This document shows positions 55,623 to 64,000 of a DNA stretch of 64,000 nucleotides, piece after piece; the stretch's first letter is position 1; each line of letters begins with the position of its first letter. The DNA is taken from NCBI GenBank assembly GCA_020747015.1, contig JAGTJM010000003.1:744001-808000 (forward strand), given 5' to 3'. The DNA comes from Pyrenochaeta sp. MPI-SDFR-AT-0127. Its lineage: Eukaryota; Ascomycota; Dothideomycetes; Pleosporales; Cucurbitariaceae. Position numbers and translations under genes: made by a program. The notes below the pieces were generated by a model. It was not told the DNA's origin and did no database searches. It saw nothing but the letters and a program-made list of their open reading frames with translations.

Positions 55623-57992
55623 CGCTGTGAATCCTGAACGGGATGACATTCCGCTTCGGTCCGACATCTAGGCAACCTGATCTGGACATGTCATGGGATA
55701 TTTGTGTGCACAATCCATGCCTCCCGCGGGTGGATTCTCGTTGCTTTTTGCGGAGTGTTTTGCATGAATTTGTGGTTGGCACGATGACCGATGTGAGAGT
55801 TTGATAAACAATAATTCAATCGTGTCCATGATTGATGCGGAATTCCATCCCCCTCGACTAGTCATTCCCACCGTGACCAAAAAGAGTGAGTCGTGGCGTT
55901 TGTCAGACGAGGCCATTTAGGCGCAGCAACCCATCGGTCAATAGATCCGCTTCCCTCACGCGATAAGCAATTCTATTGCGATAGGCGGACCTCTGCAACG
56001 CCTCGATGGAAAAGACTATTGTACTTCGTATAGGTGTATGTGGCACAACAACGACGTGCCACAATCCCCCTCGTATACACGGCGATCATCCCCCAGAGCT
56101 GTGGAGTGCGTTTCCGATACTGTATGCAATCTGATCTTGGTGTCACTATTCAAAGCCCACCTCCACCGCCACCACCACCACCACCCATTACGACGGAGTC
56201 TCCTTTTTTCGTGGTTGTCAAGAATAGAAAAACCACCAAGCTAAAGGGGTGTCATTCCGCACATTCCCCGTGTTATTGCCTGCTGCGAATAATTCACAAA
56301 CTTGACCTATCAAAGAAAACGTTTTGCCCCCTCCATTTCACTAGTTGGGGAAAATATGAATACATGACCCTTTTTTTTTTGCCTGCATTAGCACTGTACA
56401 TCTCTTGTTTCACCATGGCCCACCAAGGTTCCCAGTTTTCCCAGTTAGGGCTGAGTTTTACCTATGATGATGAGGGATTTGGATGACGACGACTTTTTAT
56501 TGCTCAAAGGTAGTAGGTTCTAGCCACGGATTGCTTTCCACTACAAGCCGTGCTCTCGGCCAGTATTGACGAGCCCTGTACCTTGTTTTTTTGTGGGTGG
56601 GATATTATCGATAGGCGTTCCGGAAGGATCGTTGCGCACACGGGATCATCGCTGTAAGAAAAGCGTGGGGTGAGTGGAACCCCATTGATCGCTTTTATGG
56701 CTCCACCTTTTGTTTGGAACGATGTGAATGGGTACCGATGTGACTGCGTGCAAACCTGCTGATTTCAAGGGGGGGGGGGGTCGGTAAGTTTGAATGGATT
56801 CCTGCAATGCAGGTCGCGTGGGCTCCGGCTGGCAGTGAAGCCGCTTGTGTGGAATGCACAAACGGCTTCACAGATGCGAGGTACGCGGCAGGGTGGGCCA
56901 AGGGATGCACAGTGCATGATTCAATGAACCTCTCAAAATGGGCTGAGGGGGAGGAAATACGGGGGGGTCCTCGAATCACAAGGGTGGCGAATGTGTGGTT
57001 CTTGTCAGCCAGTCGGTACAAGGTCAGCAGAGAAAGATGGGGAAGCGACAAAAGAGTTTCGGCCCAGTGATTTGGAGGAGCGACCTAAGCGCTGATGAAT
57101 CTGATTGCATTATCTGACTCGCCAATGACGGCGAAACATGAGTACAGTCTTCCGCCCAAGCCGAAACAAGACTCCCGCCGAGCAGGTCCAACGGAAATAG
57201 TAAATAAAAAAAGGTCGGAAAAGTGGTCTGGACATAGGGTCGCAGACCATGTCTGGTATCTCGAAGAAAGAAAACTCGGACGTCGGGTCCAGATGGGGTA
57301 TTATTGAAGAAAAGACTCGCGGTCGTTAGGAGCGTGAAGGTCGTAGTAAAGGTTCGTGGGAAAGGGGAGAGTCTTCGTCTCTTCAATAAAAAAAAATGTC
57401 CAATCTTCGTTTCACCTTCCTTCAATGTGCCATAAGAATAATGCCAGTCTCGTGCCGTCATATACAGGTTCGTAGCGGATACATGCCCTTCAACAAAGTC
57501 CTTCGTTTCATCTCGTGATATGAAAACATAAGAAATCCATCGCCCGCTCGCCATACGCTGTGCAGTAAATACAAGAACAACTAAATCCCAAATGTGCTCG
57601 CTTGCTAAACAACTGTGATAAGAAACAAGGTAAACCAAAGTAAGAATAACCTTTTGACAAAAGGCCGTCGTGAATCCAATCACGACGGGAAGAATCCAAC
57701 CGCCATGTTCGCTCAAGCGATGTGTAAATCGACGTTGCCGTCCCAGATGTGTAAAAAAATGGCTAGGCAAGGTGAAGCCAGAGCAATGAGAAGGAAACGG
57801 TTGGTGGGTGCCATGCTCGTCGGGAGCTTGCAAGGAGACGCGCGAAGAACGAGTTCCGGCCCATGATGCAGATTGTCCCTAAAGGTGCCCCGAGACGAGG
57901 TAGAAGTGAAGCGCTATGCTGGGGAAAACAGATGATGCAACGCAAGGGATGAGGGGGTGTTGAACATAGGAAAGGTAGTTCGGTGTGGCTGT
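55623..57992. other. 2.4-kb convergent intergenic with hairpin and homopolymers
   Basis: Between the Sel1 and bZIP genes. It holds a strong hairpin at 56835-56871 (stem GTGAAGCCG/CGGCTTCAC, one mismatch, then TTGTG/CACAA, 7-nt loop). It also holds a (CCA)n tract near 56159-56188, a T run at about 56369-56380, a G11 run at 56769-56779 and an A run near 57386-57394. Open frames are low-complexity. No gene is recognised; part is probably the bZIP gene's 3' untranslated region. Confidence 0.5.
56835..56871. repeat. perfect-stem hairpin (9 + 5 bp)
   Basis: Inverted arms GTGAAGCCG and CGGCTTCAC flank a second pair TTGTG/CACAA after one C-A mismatch; the loop is TGGAATG. It could form in RNA from either strand. 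Function unknown. Confidence 0.85.
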
Positions 57993-60036
57993 TCAGGCCT
58001 CCACCTTGGTGCCGTCGGATGTGCTGGGTCGAGACATGGCAGCTGACTCTTCGACAATGCGCTTGAACTCGTGGACAACCTCGGGTGCGATCTTGTCCCA
58101 GAGAAGACTTCGAGTGTAGATCTCGGCAGCGGATTCGCCCTTGTTCTGCTCGCGCATGGCAGCAAGAGATTCAGCGAGATTGCGACGGTGGGACGGTTGA
58201 GAGCCAGGAGACAAAGGATCGCTCAGATCGTCGCTTGTCATGCTGTAACGTTGGCGAGTGAAGTCCAGAGAAGTCATGCTGTTGTATTGCGCAGGAGTGA
58301 TGGAGAACAGTTGCTCGTGCTCTTGCTCCTTGGTAGGGCCAGTCAGATGAGAGTGCAGTTGATCGAGATGAGAGCCAGAGATGCCAGCGAGTTCAGAGCC
58401 AGACATGGTTGTCTTTGGCCAAGCAGCGCCAGAGGGAGCAGGCTCAAGACCAGTGACTTGATTGGCAATAAGACCGTGCTCGCTCAGCGTGGTCGAAACG
58501 CCAGCATCCTTGAAGATGCTGTCGAGGACAGTGGCGGACGCAGCGCGGACCTCATCAGGCATGCGAGGAATGGGCGGTGCAGCGTTACCAGACTTGCTTG
58601 CAACGAAAGCGCCGCAGAGGAGGAGCATGAGGAGGAGACCGGAAGCAACCGGCTTGTCCTCGTCCTTTGAGCGCGAGACGAGAGCAAGGGCCTGTTCCTG
58701 GGGTGGCGTCTGCTCATCAGAGGCGAAGTCGTTGACGAAGATGTAGTTGTCCCAGTCGCTGTTGCCCATGTTGAGGTTGTCCATCTCGGAGGCGAAGTCG
58801 GTGAAGGTGGTGCTGGGTGCAACAGCCATGCCGTTGCCAGTCGCAGCCTCGAGACGCTCAGTCAGGACGGCGACCTTCTTGCGAAGCTCGCCAGACTCCT
58901 GGGTGTGGGTGCGAACGAGCTCCTCCTTGTCGAACTGCAGCTGGCCGATCATGTGGTGCATCTCCATGGACTCGCGATGCCAATTCTCCTTCTCAGCGAG
59001 GAGGGCATCATACTCAATGCGCATTGCAGCAAACTCGTCCTGCATGCCGCACATCTTCTCGATCCAGACCTTCTTCTCCTCTTCCAGCTCTTCAGTGTGC
59101 TTCTTCTTACGTTGCCGGGAGTCAAGTCTGTAGTCAAGTCAGCAAAATGAACAAGGATAGCGTGGACCAAGCGGCTGATGTGACCAAACGAGGGACGCAG
59201 ATCCATGAACCAAAGGGGAGTACATACGCGGCCTGCCTGTTGCGGAGAAGTCGTTTCTGTTGCTTGAGCTCCTTGAGGTCGTCTTCGTTGGTGCAGCTCT
59301 GGATGAGGTTGTCGATGTTGAACAGGTTGCGCTCGACGGGGATGTCGAAGCGGGCGTTCTTCTTCCTGATGCCGCCGTCACGTCGGGGAGAGAAGGAGCG
59401 AGGCGGAGTGTTGGGCCTCATACGCTTGGGTCCAGGTCGCGAGTCCATCTCCTGTTGGTTGAACGCCATCCAGTCGGAATGGTTGTGGGGGGACATGGGT
59501 TGCTCAGGTGCAGCCTGGGGGAAGACAGCACTGGGCCTCACGTTGGTGTGCACGGGGAGTCCGTGGAAGGGCATCTGCTGCTGCTGCTCGACGAAGGATG
59601 CAGCTCCAAAGTCGCCAGGACCGAAGGGATTCAGCGGCTTGGAGGCGGTTGGCGTCCTGGAGCCCGAGTTGTCGGCCACGGACCATGACTGCTGGCCGTA
59701 TGTAGCAGCTTGGTTGGGGGGGAGGCGGTTGAATGGGTTGTTGCTTTGCTCCGGGAAGAAGGGATTGGTGCCGTTGGTGTTGACAACAGAGCTGGAGGCG
59801 GTGCGGTCGACAAACTGGCCAGCCGAAAAGTCCTCCCAGATGGACGTGTCGGGGGAGAAGATGCCCTGTGTGCTGGTGGTGGGCGACATGAGCACGGGGG
59901 TGTCCAAGATGCCAGAGTCGAGCGTCGAGTTGTCGTCAAACGAGAAGGTGGACGGTTTCCGGTCGATTGAGCTGAGTGTCGACGACGGCCTGTGGAAATC
60001 CATGTGGTTTGGGTTGGTGGAGGAAGAAAAGTCCAT
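57993..60036 (-). CDS. bZIP transcription factor with internal hydrophobic segment
   Basis: Exons 59228..60036 and 57993..59127 give about 647 aa. An intron splits the basic region: LKQQKRLLRNRQAA-LDSRQRKKKHTEELEEEKK, the bZIP basic region (about 255-290). A leucine-zipper/coiled coil follows (to about 360). The N-terminal 250 residues are Asn/Gln/Pro/Ser-rich with an NLS-like KKNARFD region. A hydrophobic stretch SGLLLMLLLCGAFVAS lies at about 432-447, bordered by charged residues, and may be a membrane anchor. The bZIP sequence resembles fungal MeaB-type factors, which I recall only partly. A Pro/Thr/Ser region and a helical C-terminus follow. It could be released from ER membrane by cleavage, as ATF6 is; that is inference. 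Confidence 0.87.
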
Positions 60037-60360
60037 GGCGGGCTTCTTGTACGAAGTACCGGTGTAGCCGCTGGACTGGCGGTGTGGATTGCTCTTTTCG
60101 GAAATCTCGATGGCAGGGAAAGTGCCGAGCGATTGAACAAGATGAGTGACCAGCAGACGGGGGCGAGCAGCAGAGAGGCAGCGCGCACGTCAAGAAGTGA
60201 GCGGTCGTTGTACAGTACGCACGCGTTGTCGGCGGCGTAGTGGTCAGAGCAGGGTGGTAGTAGTGAGTACTGAGGGAGGGGGGGGGAAACCGAGAGCGGG
60301 CTAACGGTACTAGATATGGGCGGGGCAAGAAAATCAGGCTTGGACGAGGATGCCGGGGGG

Positions 60361-60400
60361 TCTGCTGGGAGTCGCTGGGAGTCGCTGGGGGTTGCTGGGG
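60361..60400. repeat. 10-bp tandem repeat, four degenerate copies
   Basis: Units TCTGCTGGGA, GTCGCTGGGA, GTCGCTGGGG and GTTGCTGGGG follow one another in the upstream region of the bZIP gene. Confidence 0.85.
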
Positions 60401-61053
60401 GATGCTCTCCCGTGGGATGCACGCGGGTCTTGGGGCGCCGAATAGCACGACGGCGCCCGTGTTTCGTCGGGCTTGCCTGCATCACTGTCGCACTGTGGGT
60501 GCTAGCGACTGGCTGGCACTGCTTCTGGCACGCCAGCCATGGCCCATTCGCTCCCTCCACCCCTTCTGGGCCCAGGCAGAGTGTTTGCCCTGTCTCTCAC
60601 GCGGCGTGCCAGAGCAGCCCTCTGCGCTGCCATGGTCTGCCAGGGCCTGCCAGAAGTGATGCTTTGCCCGTTTGTCGCCCAACCCACGGCCACGGCTCCC
60701 ACTGCTGCATTCACAAGGGCCATGTCACTGCAACTCTCTCGCTCGCGTCCTGGTGCCACAGCTGCTGCCCTCTGGTCGGCCGGTGCTGCCGCGCCCGCTG
60801 TAGGGTGCTATCGATACGTACAGCATGACTGGCTCTAGCTCTGCGCGGGCCGGGCCTTAACAGCGAAATTCCACCGCCATGAATCGCTGATTCGCCTAGG
60901 CCACGCTTAGCCCGCTGCACTGAAAACTCTGCTCGAAAGAGTCAAGATGCTCTCTGCCCTGGTCCCACCACTGCCACAACCGTCGTCTGGTTGTTGCAAA
61001 CTCTGGTAGCGGTGCGCAAAGGGCTGGTGTAATCATCACCACCACTGCCGCCC

Positions 61054-61086
61054 GCTACCACTGCTACCACCGCTACCACCGCTACC
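61054..61086. repeat. 9-bp tandem repeat GCTACCACC
   Basis: About 3.5 copies of GCTACCACY, the last incomplete (GCTACC), in the upstream region of the bZIP gene. Confidence 0.85.
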
Positions 61087-62624
61087 GACAGGCCAGTCTG
61101 ACTTCCCAGTACCACCCAGCCCGTATCCATCCGACGTCGCGCGCAACCCTCCCCCCGCCCTGCTCTGCCTCAACACCCATTTTTTGCAGCCCCGGCAGTT
61201 GGTCCAAATCGCCCGTCAGCCGACGGTGATCCGACTGCCCAGTTTTTGGCAAGCCCTTTTCTCAGTGTCCATTCGCAAGGTGAGCCCTCGCGCGCCTGGC
61301 CTTCTGGTCTCGATGATTGTGTCATCCGTCCAACTTTCGGCTCCCTTTGGCGAAGCACGAGTCATTTCACCGCTCTCTGCCCGCAGCCTGCTTCCCTGTC
61401 CGTCTTGGCTGCTAGACTTCCATTCTTGTACCTCTGTGTCCACTCGCGTTTTCGTGACGAGGGGCCTGGTGTAAGGTACCAAGCACTCCCATCTCCATCT
61501 GGCTGGCGCATGCCTGCTTGACCCCATCCGAGGCAAACACCACACCCATGATGCTGCCGTTTTGTCCCACTCTCGACATCCGATCTTCTTTTACCGCATG
61601 TCTGGGAGCCTGTCAATGCCATTGCTCTGTGCGTCATTGGTCATTTCTCAACGAATTTTTCCTTTTCTTCTCAATTTCCTGGCTGAGCAACATCGGACCA
61701 TTTTTGGTGTCAATGTCTCGCCCAGACCAGCTGCAGCGTAATAGCACGGCTGGCAACCGGAACAACAATCTGCTCTTCGTTCGCCATCTCCTCGGCCGTA
61801 AACAACTTGGTCGCTTTGGCTGTTTGTGGACACTGCTTGCAATAGTGTAACTGACATCTCAACACACCAAGACAATCCATTCATGTCCATAAAAAACTAC
61901 GAATCACGTCACACCAAATCAATGCGCCGTCGTTTGGTAGTGGCAAAGCGCCATTGTTACTCTTTTGACAAGCCAGGGCGGCCCGATCACAGCCACTGTC
62001 AGAGCCAATGGGCCAATATTGCTTGCTCTGGATCTGCATTGACCGTTGCTGTTGATCTTGCCTACCATGGCGCGTAATGTGACACGCGTAAAGCCAGGGC
62101 CATGGCTTGAAGCTGAGCACCAGAGCGAATACTATACTCTATTGAATGTATTTCGAATTGCTTTCAAACGTCATTGCTTTGAGGCGCGGGCTTTCTGTTG
62201 ACCGGAAAGCCTCACCGATCTTCACTTTTGATACAAACTGCAGTCTGCCCACAAGAGCACGTTGGAGCCCAACTTGTAGGGCGCATAACAAAACGACCCC
62301 AGAATCGAGCGACTCCCCCTAATTGTGGCTGCCACCAACAAAAGGTGAGGCTGTAGCGGTGAATGGTCCGCTTGATGATTCCACTTTCCGTATCCGCGAT
62401 TGGGACCCAACCACTTAGCACACTCCCTTCTCACGTTTATTCTGGTACATGGGAAAACTGCGAGAGCCAATGACGGCTTGGCAAAGTGGGCCACGTTTGA
62501 ACTTCACGATTGTGAGTCACCACCATGGCTTTCTTTGGAATTCTACACCAGGAAAACGCTCAGAGCACGGCGCGATGGCGGCGAGACTGCTTCGTCGAAT
62601 AGCAACACTATCTCTAATCAATCT

Positions 62625-62652
62625 CTGTCATCTGTCATCTGTCACCTGTCAC
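62625..62652. repeat. 7-bp tandem repeat CTGTCAY
   Basis: Four copies: CTGTCAT twice, then CTGTCAC twice, between the PRP4 and bZIP genes. Confidence 0.9.
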
Positions 62653-63484
62653 CTGCCTCCTCGGCCAGAGTGGACCCTAAACGCTTGATGCGGCAGCGGC
62701 CAAAGTTCCAATTGATGCTTCTAGTGAAATAGGGAAGCTCGGCCGCGGGCTCGAGTCCAAGCACAGTCCGACACATCTCCATTGACCGTGTCGATCATCT
62801 TGCGGTGAGAGAAAAAGGGGGGGTGGTTGTCGTTGTTGAATCGTCCTAGACATGCAGGTAATTGCAATGGAGAAACGACATTCGTCCCTTGCTGGAATGG
62901 AGGTGTGTTTTGGAATTGTGGACGAGCAAAAATGATCCGGTGCCATGCTGCAGGCGAAAGGGTAGCAGCGTGCTCTTTTCCTGTACAACGGCTACCAGAG
63001 GAACCTTCCTGAAGTACACGTGTTCGCCCTGTGGGGATGAGAGATACTCGTGACGCATCTATTGCCATTGCAGTGTCGAAGCTGCCCGCATTTTGCCGGA
63101 TCAGTGTTGGGGTTGTTGAGCAGTGACCAAAGTAGGGTCTCAGATATGCGCCTCTGGCAGAGTTGCAATACGCTGCGATACTGGAAGAAAGGAATGGCAT
63201 TGATCAAAAACGCATCAAGATGAATCGAAACAAAAAGGTTACTCAGACTCGGCTTGCCCAACGTCTTGTGTACTCGCGTGTCCATGCGCGTGAATGTTAA
63301 TGGGTATCTCGTTTGAAGCTATAGACATTTGGTGTTCATCATTCCGCATTGTAGTGGAACTTTAGAATGGTACTGACCTTGCATGGTCCATCTCATGCTC
63401 ATTGTCTTCTGTCGCTTGGGGCAACAACTTGTGCCATATTGTCTCAGGCTGAATTTTGCCTGTTTGGTCCTGGACAGTTTCGAC

Positions 63485-64000
63485 TCATATCCCTTCATTG
63501 TCATCCCTGGCCCACAGCTTGACAGTCCGATCCTTCCCACCACTGACTATCCAAGCAGCGTCGTTTGTCACATCCGTACTTAGCACTGGCCCTGAGTGGC
63601 CTTGCAAGGTCTTGCAATGCGCCCAGTCATCCGCAGAGAATATCTGTATGTTCTTATCGAAGCCAGATGAGACGATAAATGTAGAGGCTTTCTTCGGAAT
63701 GAGTTCGCCATCACCATTCTCTTGTAAGGGTATGCCGCTATTTGGTCCGTCCGTGCCTTTGTACCATCGTAGGTCGGTAACACCTCCGGTATTTGCAGCG
63801 ATTGAATTCGTTTCTCGCATCGCTCGGACGTCCCAACATTTCATGAAGCCATCTCCTGAACCTGAGAGAAGCCGGTGGCCGTCGGCGGCCCAATCGAGCC
63901 CGTAGATGGGTTTGATGTGACTTTCCAGCATGTAGATGACGCGACCTGTGCGAATATCCCAAACTCGACCAATGCTGTCCAAACCAGCACTCGCAACTAA
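63485..64000 (-). CDS. PRP4: U4/U6 snRNP component PRP4, C-terminal part (cut by window end)
   Basis: The open frame runs from the window edge to the stop at 63485; the start lies outside. About 171 residues of WD40 repeats are visible: ASAGLDSIGRVWDIRTGRVI, LLSGSGDGFMKCWDVRAM, FIVSSGFDKNIQIFSADDW, and WIVSGGKDRTVKLWARDD. The order and wording match the end of PRP4 (human PRPF4), in which a WD40 propeller follows a SFM domain and binds PRP3 in the U4/U6.U5 tri-snRNP. One insert (DGPNSGIPLQENGDGELIPK) lengthens a propeller blade loop relative to human. No intron is needed in the visible part. Confidence 0.9.
   Translation of the reverse strand, partial: LVASAGLDSIGRVWDIRTGRVIYMLESHIKPIYGLDWAADGHRLLSGSGDGFMKCWDVRAMRETNSIAANTGGVTDLRWYKGTDGPNSGIPLQENGDGELIPKKASTFIVSSGFDKNIQIFSADDWAHCKTLQGHSGPVLSTDVTNDAAWIVSGGKDRTVKLWARDDNEGI

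Larger units (their letters stand above)
60037..63484. promoter_or_regulatory. 3.4-kb upstream region of the bZIP gene / PRP4 3' flank
   Basis: The longest spacer in the window, lying between two minus-strand genes. Three small tandem repeats are described separately. Several open frames of 100-300 codons, one with an ATG at 63200, lack family resemblance. A long upstream region is common for regulatory genes in filamentous fungi. Confidence 0.5.

Noticed and set aside
54769..55671. 300-codon plus-strand frame within the Sel1 gene's last intron
   Set aside because: Composition is Arg/Ser/Cys-rich in a frame-random way and no motif is seen; it overlaps the last exon in another frame. Kept only as a possible nested transcript.
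58817..60067. 416-codon plus-strand frame opposite the bZIP gene
   Set aside because: It is the shadow of the minus-strand bZIP coding sequence, which has clear domains.
62721..63200. 159-codon minus-strand frame with a true ATG, downstream of PRP4
   Set aside because: No recognisable domain or signal, and it lies in the probable PRP4 3' flank. Likely chance.

Overview
This window is nuclear DNA of a filamentous ascomycete. Genes are densely packed on both strands. Almost all have introns of about 45-130 bp with GT..AG ends and GTAAGT/GTATGT-type donors. A DUF7730 (F-box-like) protein, a five-finger ZC3H3/Red5-type protein, a Chs4-like Sel1 protein and small secreted proteins point to Pezizomycotina. 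A Dothideomycete of the Pleosporales is my best guess, by inference only. I model 31 protein-coding genes and one tRNA gene. Exon joins were chosen by reading-frame continuity, splice-site sequence and remembered family conservation; no transcript data were available.

Layout: 0.1-2.6 kb, DUF7730 and DUF3807 proteins. 2.8-4.0 kb, a secreted FAS1 protein whose single intron contains a complete tRNA-Leu(AAG) gene. 4.4-5.6 kb, a metallo-beta-lactamase-fold protein with a degenerate metal motif. 5.8-8.7 kb, dipeptidyl aminopeptidase DapB. 9.3-11.4 kb, divergent RPB7 and an Mpo1-like DUF962 protein. 12.7-17.1 kb, mitochondrial ATP synthase alpha (with an 8-nt microexon) convergent with TVP38. 18.2-22.8 kb, a CUE/CCCH/DUF1771/Smr protein and a coiled-coil protein with a C-terminal Zn2Cys6-type motif. 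22.9-24.6 kb, an FAH-family hydrolase and a 100-aa orphan. 25-26.4 kb, two divergent small secreted proteins whose shared promoter carries two copies of a quasi-palindrome. 26.5-32.3 kb, a Pro/Glu-rich protein, an SRRM1-like PWI/RS splicing protein, a PP2C phosphatase and a CBS-domain protein.

The stretch 32.3-35.3 kb is gene-poor and has only gene-like fragments. Then follow a PWWP chromatin protein, NAD(P)HX dehydratase, a lactonase-type metallo-beta-lactamase, an unknown 458-aa protein, a zinc-finger-like protein and a small glycine/acid-rich protein (35.3-47.3 kb). At 47.9-50.7 kb two TFIID subunits, TAF3-like and TAF7, sit head to head. Next come a five-finger CCCH protein and a Sel1-repeat protein (51.2-55.6 kb). 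After a 2.4-kb convergent spacer there is a bZIP factor with an internal hydrophobic segment and a 3.4-kb upstream region. The window ends inside PRP4 (U4/U6 snRNP WD40 protein).

Most genes are single-copy housekeeping functions: transcription (RPB7, TAF3, TAF7, PWWP), RNA processing (SRRM1, ZC3H3, PRP4), mitochondria (ATP1, PP2C), membrane traffic (DapB, TVP38) and metabolite repair (NAXD, FAH). I see no transposon, CRISPR array, integrated virus or secondary-metabolite cluster. The most unusual items are the nested tRNA gene, the ATP1 microexon, the secreted-protein pair with its duplicated promoter motif, the TAF3-TAF7 shared promoter, and the bZIP factor with a possible membrane anchor.
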